Positions 11,700 through 23,200 of a stretch of 64,000 nucleotides of DNA are shown in pieces. The translations under genes and the position numbers were made by a program. A model generated the notes under the pieces. That model ran no database searches. It had not been told where the DNA came from and saw only the letters and a program-made list of their open reading frames with translations. This stretch comes from Ariolimax columbianus (Eukaryota; Mollusca; Gastropoda; Stylommatophora; Arionidae): assembly GCA_036924085.1 (NCBI GenBank), contig JAVGWX010000006.1:35026033-35090032 (forward strand), given 5' to 3'. Positions within the stretch are counted from its first letter, which is position 1; each line of letters opens with the position of its first letter.

Positions 11700-12380
11700 A
11701 TGACCAATAACGTTGCAGGGTTTCAATCTGTCATAGAGGCAAATGGGCAGGTACTTGAGGTGGTGAAACGTTTCAAATATCTTGGATCGTTGATCAGCGA
11801 AGAGGGTTCGAAGCCAGAGGTAATTGCAAGAATAGCACAAACAACAATGGCGCTGACTAGGCTGCAACCTATTTGGCGAGACAAGCGCCTCGCCCTCGGC
11901 ATAAAAGTCAGACTACTGCGCTCTTTGGTGCTGTCAATATTTCTGTATGCCTGCGAGACCTGGACCATTACAGCAGATATCCAGGGCAGAATACGTGCAA
12001 TGGAAATGCGGTGCTACAGAAAACTCCTAAATGTTACATATAAAGATCGTGTCACGAACGTAGACATCCGTCAGAGAGTTGAAGACGCCTTTGGTCCTTA
12101 TGAAGATCTGTTCACAACTATCAAAAGACGAAAGATGGCCTGGTGCGGGCACGTCGCGAGGTCCAACGGAATTCCCAACTCGATACTCTTTGGATCCGTA
12201 CCGGGACAGAGAGGGCGAGGACGTCCAAGGAAGAGATGGGTGGACAACATCGCTGAGTGGTCAGGCCTTCGTCACGGTAAGATACGTCAGGCGGCGACAG
12301 ACAGAGAGAGCTGGCGTGGGATTTTCATGTCTTTATGTGTGCCCCAACGACCTAATGGGTTACGGGATGAACTGAACTGA
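11700..12380 (+). mobile_element. LINE ORF2 C-terminal part, open for 226 codons
   Basis: The longest uninterrupted TE frame in the window. It contains RFKYLGSLISEEGSKPEVIA, LVLSIFLYACETWTI, AMEMRCYRKLLNVTYKDRVT, RRKMAWCGHVAR and RGRGRPRKRWVDN, and ends VPQRPNGLRDELN. These blocks follow the reverse-transcriptase catalytic region in RTE/BovB-like elements, often annotated endonuclease-reverse transcriptase. No YADD catalytic motif is present, so it is a 5'-truncated copy. The open frame suggests a recent insertion. Confidence 0.8.
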
Positions 12381-12660
12381 ATCCATTAGGAACATAGAGT
12401 ACAACAGAGACTCTCCACCCAATTACTTGTGCCCCACCCATGAAACACCAGCTGCCCTGCCCTCCTCTTCCACCATTTTTCATCAAGTTTTATTTTGCTT
12501 CCTTTCTAATTTCTTTTCCTCGCATGTCTCATTTTATTGTTAGGCTTATTTTTGACCATGTGTCTTATCCATCTCTCCTTTTTTACCCAGATCTCTCGAT
12601 TCTTTGGTTGTTGCGTTCTTTCTCACAGGTGTTTGTAAATACCTCTGGTCATCTAACATA
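12381..12660. other. Pyrimidine-rich spacer
   Basis: Strongly C/T-rich on the + strand with no recognisable domain. It follows the LINE 3' end. Confidence 0.4.
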
Positions 12661-13440
12661 AAGTGTACAGTGGAGAGATATGGTGATGAATGAAGGTTTA
12701 CAAACTGGATGTCATAACCTTAGTTACATGCCCTGTTTCTGAACCATACAGTCAGCATCATCATCATAGGTGTCTCAGTCTCTATAGACCACGCGCGTGT
12801 CGCCCTGTACGTTTTGTCCAGCTCTGTCTCCCGTATTTCGACACTGTCTGCTATGGCTGCAAGGGTTGATCTACGTGTGACAGTCCCTGCCACAGATCGT
12901 ACAACCATACTGAGGAGGCTCGCTTGCCTGGCTGTTCCTTGATCGCTTCAGTCTTTCTCTTTTCTCTGCAGCCAGAAGACCACTACGAGGGTCAGCAGCC
13001 TCTATGCCCCCTCCAACTGACTGTCTCCAGATAGCTCGATCCTGAGCAATTACTTCCCAGCCCTCAGATGTCATGTAGCATGACTTCATATCCCTCTTGC
13101 ATATGTCCTTGAATCGCAGTGTGGGATGGCCGATTCTTCTAACTCCAATGGCTAGCTGTCTCAACATCGAGTACATGCTGTGAGTGTTTGCTCTCTGTAA
13201 GACTGTATTATGTGACACTCTCTCTTGCCACCCAATCCCCAATATACACCGTAGACACCTCATGTAGTAGGACACATTTAATATGAGCAGCCTAATTAGA
13301 TTTTCCACTGAGAAATGCTGCATAGTTCTTTTTTTAAAAACCAGAGTTTAAAGAACATCTTGCTTTGTTAATCCTGGCACTAACACTTTGGTGTGCTCTT
13401 CTATTCTTGTCAATGTTACCTCTCAAATAGGGCTGAAGAT
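12660..13440 (-). mobile_element. LINE C-terminal remnant with CGRDCH motif
   Basis: On the - strand: ARINKAR (about 13375), CLRCILGIGWQERVSHN (about 13250), RRIGHPTLRFKDICKRDMKS and YGCTICGRDCH (about 12895). The last resembles the C2H2-like Cys/His block at the end of a common metazoan LINE ORF2. The frame shifts at about 12900. Confidence 0.65.
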
Positions 13441-13660
13441 GCAGCACAGTGAATGAGCTGATAGTAGCCACCAACTCATGGCTGGCTGTTTGCATCAGGA
13501 TCAGTGAACCAGAGCTGACGAAGACCCTATTCCACCTTCAAACGGCTGTCCTGAAAACAGACTGCACTAATGCAATCTTGCTAGGAGAATAAGGCTCACA
13601 GTGGGAAGGCAAAACCAGTATCCAAAAAAGCCAGCTGAAACCGAATATGCCGGACCAAAA
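13432..13660 (+). mobile_element. Diverged SINE-B subfamily copy
   Basis: It shares with SINE-B the order CAGGATCAGTGAACCAGAGCTG, AAGACCC, AACAGACTGC and a GCTGAAACCGAATATGCCGG core. A similar copy lies at 52530. Confidence 0.55.
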
Positions 13661-13668
13661 GGCACATA

Positions 13669-14992
13669 CAAGGGACTTGTCATAAGTCTTTACTCTGACC
13701 ATGAAGGAGTAGGTGGAGAAAGTTTAAATTTGGCACAGTGCTTATTCCTTCTCAATATAGCCACCACCTGAATTTATACATTTCTGCCATCTTTGCGTGA
13801 CCTTGAAAAGACCTTCAGAATAAAGTAACCTATTTTTCTAACTAAACCAGTTATCACAAGCCAGTATGACATCTTCGTCATTGTCAAAATGATTTTCTTT
13901 CAGCTGTTTTTTAAGTTTTGGGAAAAGAAAAAAGTCTGATGGAGCTAAATCCTAAGAATATGGTGGGTGTGGAAGAACTTCAATATTCAAATCGTTGGCT
14001 GTTTGCAGCACAAGCCTTGCTTTATGGGAGGGAGTGTTGTCTTGAAGCAAAGGCAGAATTTGAGTGCGCACTATCTCTCGTTTTCTGGTCAAAGTCTTTC
14101 TTAGTTTGGTAAGGAGATGTGCATAATATTGTCCATTAACCGTGTTGCCATGAGGCAGGTAATCAATCTTTCAATATGACACCTTTAACGTCCCAAAAAA
14201 CAGTCAGCATCACTTTTTTTGCAGATTTCTGTACTCTTGGCTTGACATGTGTTGGTGAGCCCGTGGTTTTCCACTGCATGCTGGAAATTTATGATTCTGG
14301 GTCATAATGGTGAACCCAAGTCTCATCTACTGTCACCGTCGTCGGCAGCATGTTTTTCAACCAACGCATTTTGAGCAACTGGCCACAGCATTCAACCCTC
14401 GTTTGTTTCTGTTCACATGTCAGCAGACGCGGGACCCAGCTGGCACACACTTTTCTTATGTTCAGTCTGTTGTGTAAAATTCTAAAAACTGTACTTTCAT
14501 TCAGTTTTGCTGACCTAGATATCTCTGCAATTGTCATTTTCCTATCCTTGTCAATGATTTTCTTCACTCTTGCAGCATTTTCATCGCTGCACTCTGAGGA
14601 TGGTCTTCCTGATCTTAGAAGATCAGCAACATGGGAACGGCCATACTTAAACTGCCTACACCAGTTTTTTACAGAAGCATACGAAGGACAGAATTCCTCA
14701 AACACTGGTTCCATCTCCCTGTGTATTTCTGTAGGTGTTTTTCCCTGCAACATCAAGAATTTTATCACAGTTCTGGTCTCTGATTTCTCCATTGTTCTGA
14801 CAAACCGTTAGAGTAGCAGATCCCGTCAATAAGGTGTGTTGCGCCATGTACCATACCTGGTAAACCTGTTGAGGAGAGAAATTCATACTTCTCAAGTCCA
14901 GTACAAATTGAATGAGCTACATATGTGCTAAATTTCAACTTTCATCTTCTACTCCTTCATAGTCAGGGTAAAGACTTATGACAAGCCCCTTG
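13669..14992 (-). mobile_element. mariner transposon, full length, inactive
   Basis: Terminal inverted repeats of about 65 bp begin CAAGGGRCTTGTCATAAGTC. They run inward to about 13730 on the left and 14930 on the right, and are flanked by TA at 13667-13668 and 14993-14994. The 1324-bp length is typical of mariner. It carries one reverse-oriented transposase pseudogene. Confidence 0.92.
13742..14792 (-). pseudogene. mariner transposase with four stops and one frameshift
   Basis: It starts MEKSETRTVIKFLMLQGKTP with the paired-type helix-turn-helix and RSGRPS linker, then WVPRLLT and VDETWVHHYDPES. A stop at 14289-14291 ends the first 167 codons. The rest is readable: MLTVFWDVKGVILKD, LLQDNTPSHKA and DLAPSDFFLFPKLK. 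The catalytic aspartates have D,D34D spacing, counting one in-frame stop as a position. I count four internal stops and one +1 shift near 14150. It cannot make transposase. Confidence 0.9.
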
Positions 14993-14994
14993 TA

Positions 14995-15780
14995 CATTGA
15001 AGCCTCTTTGTAAACTATGACAAAGCATCCTATTAAGGACGAATGCTGAAGAAGAAAAAAAAAATTTGTCAAACTGTGCACTTCATCAAATATATCACTA
15101 CTAGTCCTTTTTTTAAAATTTAAAATTCCAATTTCTCTAGTTTTTTTTAACATTTATCTGTAATCCTGGTTTTACTTCTTCCTCTGTTAGTCTGTCTATC
15201 ATTTCCCTTATTTCTTGCTGCTTATGCATCAACCTAATAAATCATCTACAAAACTCATTGATTTGATGCTTCATTTATTTTGACTTAAATTTGTAAGTGT
15301 ATTTATTTAATCATTAATTGATTCACTGCTTTCTTTTCATTAATGTATGAAATCCATCAAACTGGTTTTAACATCCTATTTTTCAGTGTGATCTAATTCC
15401 TAGATCAAGAATAACTAACAACTGTTCAGTTAGGGTAGACTCGAGATGGCCAATGAGGGTGGAATTACGACAAGAGCTGTCCAAAGACAATATCACACGT
15501 CTTTCAGATTCCTGCAGGTTTGTTGAATCTGTTTGATATATGGTAAACAAAAAACGGAATATTCCATATTAGATAAAAACAGATTGCAGGTCTGCTATTT
15601 TGTAACATTGATGTTATTTCTAAATAACACTGATAATCAATTCACCACATTTCTCCCTTGACTTAATAGAAACATAGAGCTACAATAGTCATCCTCCAAC
15701 GATTCCAAATTTGGGCTTTCTTTAAGATTTTAGTTGCCTTGGCTTCCTTTTCAACTACTCGTTACCATGTCTTCTTTGGC
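14995..15780. other. AT-rich spacer without recognisable feature
   Basis: Low-complexity A/T-rich sequence. Neither strand shows a domain, splice-flanked exon or repeat shared with the rest of the window. Confidence 0.5.
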
Positions 15781-15889
15781 CTCTACACTCTTCTCTTCTC
15801 ATGTGCACATGAGAATCAGGCACATATCTTGTTATTTTGAAGAAAAGCTTCTTGATGATGTGTCCTGTCCATCCTTTCTTTATGTCCTT

Positions 15890-16110
15890 AATTGACATCT
15901 GTTAGGTCAGGTCATCGCGTAACCAGTGAGGTCGTTGGGGTACACATGATGACATCCTCACAACATCACACCACCCTTCTCTGTCAGCGGCCGCTGCCTG
16001 TACCTCTTCTGGTCAGAGATTGGTCTATTCTTTTATGTTGTCCTCCCATCTCTTTTTGGGATGGCCCCTTTCGTTGTCTGCCTTGCACATCTGTATTGGT
16101 AGTTATGTAC
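15890..16110 (-). mobile_element. LINE C-terminal remnant, same lineage as 11700-12380
   Basis: On the - strand it reads KRYRQRPLTERGW-like sequence and VPQRPHWLRDDLT followed by a stop. The ending matches VPQRPNGLRDELN of the longer copy. Confidence 0.6.
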
Positions 16111-16196
16111 TTTTCCACCCGTCCGCACTTGTTATCATATTTAGATATCTGAAAATCATAGTTTTATTCAAGCTTTTTAAACTGTTATATGTATAA

Positions 16197-16580
16197 GGTT
16201 ACATCTGGCCTTCACTGTTGGAACAAAGCGTAGATCCTGGTTATATCTGGCCTTCACTGTTGGAACAAAGTGTAGATCCTGGTTATATCTGGCGTTCACT
16301 GTTGGAACAAAGCGTAGATCCTGGTTACATCTGGCATTCACTGTTGGAACAAAGCGTAGATCCTGGTTATATCTGGCGTTCACTGTTGGAACAAAGCGTA
16401 GATCCTGGTTACATCTGGCGTTCACTGTTGGAACAAAGTGTAGATACTGGTTACATCTGGCGTTCACTGTTGGAACAAGGTGTCGATCCTGGTTATATCT
16501 GGCATTCACTGTTGGAGCAAGGAGTCGATCCTGGTTACATCTAACGTTCTCTGTTGGAACAAAGTGTAGATCCTGGTTAC
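16197..16580. repeat. 42-bp minisatellite, nine units
   Basis: Units start GGTTAYATCTGG every 42 bp from 16197 to 16533, with a partial tenth from 16575. The period is a multiple of three and lacks stops, so the array is open on both strands. The 14-residue repeats are EQSVDPGYIWRSLL on + and VPTVNARCNQDLRF on -. I see no splice sites or flanking coding sequence. Confidence 0.92.
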
Positions 16581-16639
16581 TTCAGAATTCTCTCCAACAG
16601 TTATTCAAACTACGCTACCACATTTCATCTTTTTCAATG

Positions 16640-17400
16640 TCGAATTAGGGTACCAATTCAGAAGAGGGTCCTCCAGGTGGACCCTATCTCACCAAACCTC
16701 TTCTCCGCATGTTTGGAATCAGTAATTAGCTGATGCATCTGGGACACCTTTGGCATCCTTATTGATGGCAGACGCTTCAATCATCTTCGATTTGCTGATG
16801 ACATAGTGTTCATCACAGTCAGCAGCAGAAGCCAACCAAATGATACATCTGCTTGATGGAGAGGGCAGGAAAACGGGACTGTAGAGGAATGTCTCGAAGA
16901 CCAAAGTGTTGCGCAATCGCTTCACCCTATGTGGTCCACCTTTATCAGCACGCTCAGGATGTGAGAAAAGCTATGACAACACGCCACTTAACGCCCTTTT
17001 TAGAGCGAACAAAAGAGTAATCCTCTTCATTCTGGGCATTCATGTAACCAGTTTTCCTTGGCGAGGTATGGTTAGAGGATGTCAACGAGTATATCTATCT
17101 TGGGTTCCTTTTCAATATGAAGAATAACCTGGAACCTGAACTGATAAGTCGTAGCCGCGCTGGTTGGGCAGCCTTCTCGTCTATTAGCACGGTCCTGGAC
17201 AGTTGCTAGGACATACAAGCCTCCCTCTTCAACTCCACTGTACTCTCTGCCATGTGCTACGGTGCTGCATTGGGGACAATAACAAAATCACCAGCGGACA
17301 AATTGAGAGTGACCCAGACTTCCCTTGAGAGACGCTTGGTCGAAATCACTCTGAGGAACAAACATATGCAAGGTCTCCACAATTCTGACATAAAATGATT
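16640..17400 (+). mobile_element. LINE reverse-transcriptase remnant with a SINE-C fragment inside
   Basis: Reads ILIDGRRFNHLRFADDIVFI (about 16760), with the catalytic ADD, then SKTKVLRN. After the SINE-C piece it continues VEDVNEYIYLGFLFNMKN, SRAGWAAFSSI, LSAMCYGA and LRVTQTSLERRLVEITLRNK. The set fits RTE-1-like LINEs. Confidence 0.75.
16922..17047 (+). mobile_element. 5'-truncated SINE-C
   Basis: It holds only the 3' third, GGTCCACC to GGGCATTCA. It splits the LINE between KVLRN and VEDVNEY. Confidence 0.7.
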
Positions 17401-18087
17401 GTCCTTGGGGAATGATGTGGTAATCCATGCAAACAAGGCAAAACATACATGTTATGATAAAACGATGGTTGATAGAGCACAGCGTCAGCAATCTGGTTCC
17501 CCTGAGGTAAGAACAGGCCGCGGGGAAGACCTCAAATGTATTGGTCAGACTCCCTTGCTGTACGCTGCAACATCCGAGATGCCTCTATAGGACTATTTAC
17601 CATGCTCTGGATTTCCGTGATCCAAGATAGGTCCGCTAGAGACGAAGTTGAGACCTGCAGCTATACTGAGGATCAGGTTATCAAAGATCAAGATAAGGTT
17701 ACATATGAAAAATAAATTACTGAGCTATCAGAGCTGTAAACAATAGCAATTGCTTGTTTGTTAAAAAGTCAGATCTAAGTTTAACTTCTAGCTTACTAAG
17801 TTACAAGAATATGCATAATGTCAGTTCTGACAGTGCTTAGTGTTTGTAAAATTGTAAAAGCATTCTTCTTCTTCTTTTGTCCTACTGCTCTCACCTTTTG
17901 GTGTTGCAGACAGGAAGTATACTTAGACTTCTGTATTGCGTTAGGCATAAGGCTTGTCCTGTTCAACTTTTGGAGTGTTTCTTTGATCCCCTCCATTCAT
18001 TGTCGCCAGGGTTGACATTTTGCTCGTGGCCTTAAAACCTCCATGTAGTATGATTTCCCTGTGGGTCGATCATACTGCATCCTTGTT
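17400..18087. other. Spacer with one unclassified repeat
   Basis: Nothing recognisable except 17960-18080, which matches 40972-41085 (shared TTGGAGTGTTTCTTTGATCC and CATCATGTAG-like blocks) and is therefore repetitive. Confidence 0.45.
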
Positions 18088-18430
18088 CGGGGATCAAGAT
18101 GCTGAGCAGCGCATGAGCTGCAGAGGTCAGTGACCCAAAGCTGACTGCTAGCGTCAGGGCCAGCGAACCAGAGCTGCCAAGACCCTTCTACACCTTCACG
18201 TGGTGATCCTGGATAACAAGCTGCAGCAGGGCAGAGTGGCTAAGGAAAAGGGATCAAAGAGGGAACGCTAACCCGGTACTCAAACAATGCTTGCTGAAGT
18301 AGGATGTGTTGTATAAAAAGGTGCAAATATCGCAGTCAAGCTGTAAACTATGACACAGCGCATTCCGTTCTCTGGACTACATTCTGTTACTCAAGCCATT
18401 TCAGGGTTTGGTAGCGGGAGATTGAGAACT
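18088..18430 (+). mobile_element. SINE-B copy, full length
   Basis: It runs from GGGGATCAAGATGCTGAGCA to GTAGCGGGAGATTGAGAA, with core AATGCTTGCTGAAGT and GGTGCAAATATCGCAGTCAA. Confidence 0.88.
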
Positions 18431-18434
18431 CAGG

Positions 18435-18610
18435 CATTCTCGGATGTCTTGGTGCCATCGTCTTCTTGATCTACCCTTTCCTCTTTGACCTGGCACCATA
18501 CCTTCCATCACCGTTTTCTCAAGACCGTTGTGTCTCTTGATGTGACCAAAGTATTTGCATTTTCTGGTCATAATGGAATTGATAAACCAGTTCTGCTCTA
18601 TGCTCAACTC
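18435..18610 (-). mobile_element. LINE C-terminal remnant
   Basis: On the - strand it reads KYFGHIKRHNGLEKTVMEG then GKGRSRRRWHQDI, the F-G-H-I...G-R-x-R-x-R-W block of LINE ORF2. Confidence 0.65.
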
Positions 18611-19127
18611 TTGCTGAATGTCTACATTTGTTTTTTTCTCTGTTCAGGGTATTCTGAGGATCTTTCTGTAACATTTTGACTCGAAGTAATTTGATAAGTT
18701 TTCCTAATACAGGGGACTCCCATTTATAATATCCAAATTATTACTGATTTGCTATTATGAATTAAGTATTTCTAAGTTGGAAGGGAACTGTATTCCCTTA
18801 TATTCAAAAATAGATTTTAATTAATTCTGACAACTAGACCATTATTGTGTCCAAACAGTTGCTTTAGCTCAGAGTCGATTTTACGATGAGTTCTCAATTT
18901 CAACTGAATATTTTCATGGCATGCACAATAAATAGCTTCTGGTAGCAGAAGTTCAGCTTTCCATTCTAGAACTGTTTGTATTAACATGAGAAGGTTCAAG
19001 TATCTGGCAACCTGAAACTGGAATGCTCTGGGTAGATGAAGTCTATAAGCCTTAGGTGGTAATTCATCTAGGAGAAGAGCAAAAATCAGACTTAAAAAAA
19101 CCTGTCGCATTCTGCTAACAGATAGAG
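18611..19127. other. Spacer without recognisable feature
   Basis: AT-rich. The ORF at 18817-19110 on the - strand has no recognisable motif, although its central part has a weak CR1-like flavour (LPRAFQFQVARYLNLL). Confidence 0.4.
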
Positions 19128-20035
19128 GTATAACTTAATGTTTTTATACTGGTTTAGAGGACTCTGCAGAGTCTGTAAACAATCAGTTTCATTTACATTT
19201 CCTTGTTCTAAAAGTTATGCGCATCCAATCTATTCTTAAATGCAATAATTGTTCCTGGCTCCACTACTTTCTGTGGCAATGCATTCCAAGCATTCACCAC
19301 TTTCTGACTAAAATAATATTTCCTAATATCTAATCTGAACCTCTCTTTAGTTAATTTGTAGCTATGGCCTCTTGCAAAATTTGTTATAGTCTAATTTATC
19401 CGTTTCTTTGATTATATTGTAAACCTGTATTGTTGCCTCGAATTCTTCTCATTTCTAGACACTGTAGGCCAGTTTTTTTTTAGTCTTTCCTCTTAACTGT
19501 AATTTGGTAATCCCACTGTCAGCTTTGTCGCTCTTTTTTGTATCCTTTCCAGTATGTTTATATCTCCTCTATGTACACAGTACACAAATCTAGGTCTAAC
19601 TAATGCTTTATACAGTTGTTTGTGAATGCTCACAATGAGTAGGTTTACTCTCTTGTGCGCCCTGAAAAGAACGTTAAGTGGCAGGTTGCAGTAGCTTTTT
19701 TCACATCACGTGCGTGCTGATGTAGATGGACTGGGGTCCTTCAGGCGGTTGTGCAATGCTTGGCTTCATCTGCGTTGTCACACACTACTACATGGATAAC
19801 GTCGATCCCTCACCTCGTTAGCCAGGCAGCCATGAAAACAGCCCATTTCTAGGAAGGGTTACTAGGAAGTCGATGTGAAGGCCTTGGCCAGTATATTTTG
19901 CCTGACCCTGACTAACATGTCCGATCAGTATATTTTGCTTGACCAGACATTAGTCTTCCTCCCCAATGCTCTATACAATTTGACTATCACTTCCTTGCTC
20001 CTATGTTTAATATATCTTTTTATAAAAAATATTTG
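19128..20035 (-). mobile_element. CR1-like LINE split by SINE-C
   Basis: The two CR1 parts (19128-19617 and 19965-20035) are contiguous in the copy at 35476. The SINE-C between them is flanked by a 16-bp duplication. Confidence 0.85.
19618..19964 (-). mobile_element. SINE-C copy with 16-bp target-site duplication
   Basis: AATGCTTTATACAGTT (19602-19617) and AATGCTCTATACAATT (19965-19980) flank it. The long variable-length duplication indicates LINE-mediated retroposition. Confidence 0.9.
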
Positions 20036-20171
20036 CTGATAGCGGTTGTGTTAGGACAAAATGCTCAGATGTAAAATATGGAACAATGTATCGTACGTTT
20101 TAAAATAACATTTTAAAAAGGGCAAACAAATAACTACTCAGTATCTCAATAATTTAACTTTTTTCTTGCAG

Positions 20172-20293
20172 CGAAATTGCTTTAACAAAGCTTTACAACG
20201 AAGGAGCAAACTACACCATTTACGTGGATACAGAAAACTCCAAGATAAATTGCACTTCTGTTATGAACAATGATTCACCCGATCCATTTTACC
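20172..20293 (+). CDS. HGSNAT: HGSNAT exon 1 of 14 recognised: luminal domain end
   Basis: The acceptor is TTTTTCTTGCAG and the donor GTAAGTCC. The exon supplies 1 nt, 40 codons and 1 nt. The peptide includes [20 protein letters not shown], which aligns with the human GNYSLLVKN...IACDLAV stretch. N-X-T sequons (NYT, NCT) fit a glycosylated luminal domain. It ends just before TM1 with DSPDPFY, matching the human NEDPVDSNLP region. The short ORF from 20270 is an out-of-frame shadow. Confidence 0.88.
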
Positions 20294-23200
20294 GTAAGTC
20301 CTATGTTATTTGCCCTAGACTTGATTTTGATTACCTGGAGCATATTGTTCTTATTATTGTATACCAACATGGAATCAAATTATAATTTTGTTAATGTTAC
20401 AAGTTATCAACGATTGATCATGTCAGCCCCTGGTTCTGCTCGAGTCGGACGTCAAACGGATCAGGAAGACTAAGCAGGAGTTGAAATATATGTCATATTA
20501 CATATTTGTTGAAGACTGTCTTCCTCATGGACCTGGAAAGTTTTGATTGATCAAATTAACAAAATCATAGTTTATAAAATGTGCAGAGAGATGACTTTTT
20601 AACAAATATTTTCTAAGAGTGTCAATTTTGATAATTTATCTTAACGTTATTATACTAGTTTAGAAAAGCAACCAAGCGTTTAAACTTAATCAAAAGACTT
20701 GCTAGTACAAATTGGGGAGCTGATAAACAAAATCTTTGGCAACTATAATTTTTTTATGTGCGACCATTGATGGACTACAGTTTCATACACACCACTGTGA
20801 GTACAAAAAACATCTCACCTATTGACCGATTGTAGAATGAAGCTCTCATACTAATTTGTGGGGAGATTGGCTTGGCTTGGCCTTGTTCATTCTCAATCTC
20901 CTACTACCAAACACTAAAAGTAGCAGAATGTAGTCCAGAGAACGGAATGCGTTGTGTCATAGTTTACAGCTTGCCTTCGATATTTGCACCTTTCGGTCCA
21001 ACACATCCGACTTCAGCAAGCATTTTTTGAGAATACCGGGTTAGCATTCCCTCTTCGATCCCTTCTCCTTAGCCAGTCTGCTCTGCTGCTGCCTGTTATC
21101 CAGGATCACCGCGTGGAGGTGTAGAAGGGTCTTGGCAGCTTTGGTTCGCTGGCCCTGACGCTAGCAGTCAGCTATGAGTCGCTGACCACTGCAGCTCATG
21201 CGCTGCTTAGCATCTTGATCCCTGTGGGGGGATGAGATCAACACCTACAGCAGCATGCAAGATAGCCAACATAGAACTGCTAGACATTAGGAGAAAGGTG
21301 ACACTGAGTGAAGTATTAGAGAGATAAAAGAGACAAGAAAATGGCCAGCCAAATAGGGACAATAGACACTTGGAAGCAAAAGAGAAGACGGAAGCAATTG
21401 TCCCCACTGGATGTAGCAGAAGAGGAAAACCATATTCACCATCTACCAGAGGAGAGAGAAATGGAAAATAGGTTTTTTAGACCACAACCTTGGGAAAATC
21501 TTTGCCTGCCAGTCATAAATACACACCTGACGGAAAAGACAGCCACCAAGGAGACTACACCTAATATCCTGAAGACATGTGCCTTGGAGACAGTCTCTAG
21601 CTACCCAAAATCAGCAGTCCTGGTCTATATGGATGGATCAGCATTCAAATCGACCTCTTTTGCAGGGGATTGTTTCCATATGAAATACCCGGATGGGTCC
21701 ATATACAAACTTTGTGATTCATGTGGCGCGAACCGTTCAAATGATAAAGCGGAGGCAGAGACTATAAAAACAGCATTTGAGATTTTGCACCAATAGGTTG
21801 ACTTAGGCGAATTGTTGCAGATGGATTTTGTTGTTTTTAGTGACTTCTGGTTGGTTCTGGAGGCGCTGAAAAACACCTCATACAAAGCAAAGGAGATATT
21901 CTTGGTGGTGGAAGAGGGGAGGGGGGGGGGAATCAACATCATCATCACTGCCCACAGGATAAATGTCACCTTGCAATGGATCCCTGAACATAGTGGGCTA
22001 CTAGGGAACGAGATGGCCAACAGATTGGCAAAAACAGGAGACTCGAAACAACAATTGGATAGACCCTTCAGTAACCACACAGTAAAATTAATTATTAAGA
22101 ATAATACTCTAGAAATCTGGATGAACAGGTGGGCGACAGGAACAACAGGTCACAGTGTAATTCGCTGGTTTTTATTTTGCGCCTGTCGGTCCAGTGCATC
22201 CGACTTCAGCATGCATTTTATGTAAGGGTCTGCTTCCTCCTGCATTTTCTAAGGGTTTGCTTCCCCGGGGTTACAGCCGGTGCTGTGATGGGGATCGAAC
22301 CCAGCACCTTCGGATTATGAGCTGTGCCACTTAACCACTAGGCCATGCCGTCCCCATTACATTGGTTAATTACTATATTGAAGCACAGACAATAAAGTTT
22401 GAACATTTGAATATTATAGTTATTGCCCATCGCGAAGCACTGATGGCCACAACATCAGACGCTTTTGTCTTAACAATGTGATATGCGCTGTATTTGGATT
22501 ATAGTGAGGAAGAAGCTGTGCTGGTCATCAATCTCACTCTTATCCCCATTTACCTTGGATCAGTGGCAAAACTATTGGTCGAGGCGACTGGAGGTAACTC
22601 GGGATGCAGGCACTTTGGTCTTACCTTCTGTGAGACCAGGGTTCGCTTGAAACTTCATCCGTTCATTACTGTGAGAGGCGAGTGCATTAACCTTGTGACT
22701 ACAACAACCCCCTTTGAATAGGATACAGTATGGTCAAGCTGCAGCAAGGTTATGCTACATAGATGTTTCAGGACCACAAGCAAGAGGTTGACCCCGGCAA
22801 CGATGGATAGAAAGGATCATAGAAACACTCCAAAAATGCAACACATTGACAGTACAAGCCTCTTGCCTAGCACAAACCAGAAGTCTACACATACCTTCTT
22901 ACTGCAACACAGCAAGGCAAGAGCAATAGAATAAAACAACAAGAAGTGCTTAGTACCCAGTCAAGCAAATCTAGGTTCAATCCTCGACTGATGCAGGATA
23001 TTTTTTCAATTGTAAAACGGCGCCAGGGTTGATCCAGCCTCAAGTTGGGTACCATAGCAAGTCTGGAAAGTAAAGGCAGCCGGTGGGATACTGGCCACAT
23101 TACCTGTTGGTCAAGAAAATATTCCCAATATGCCACACTGTGTGTAAACAGGATTTTAACTTTTTTAATGGGCTTATGAGTTCAAATGTGAAAGGAAAAT

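Noticed and set aside
14350..14811. 153-codon + strand ORF
   Set aside because: It is antisense to the mariner transposase pseudogene.
16177..16544. Opposed 108- and 110-residue ORFs with 14-residue repeats as genes
   Set aside because: They follow from a 42-bp stop-free tandem repeat; no splice context, start context or flanking coding sequence supports expression.
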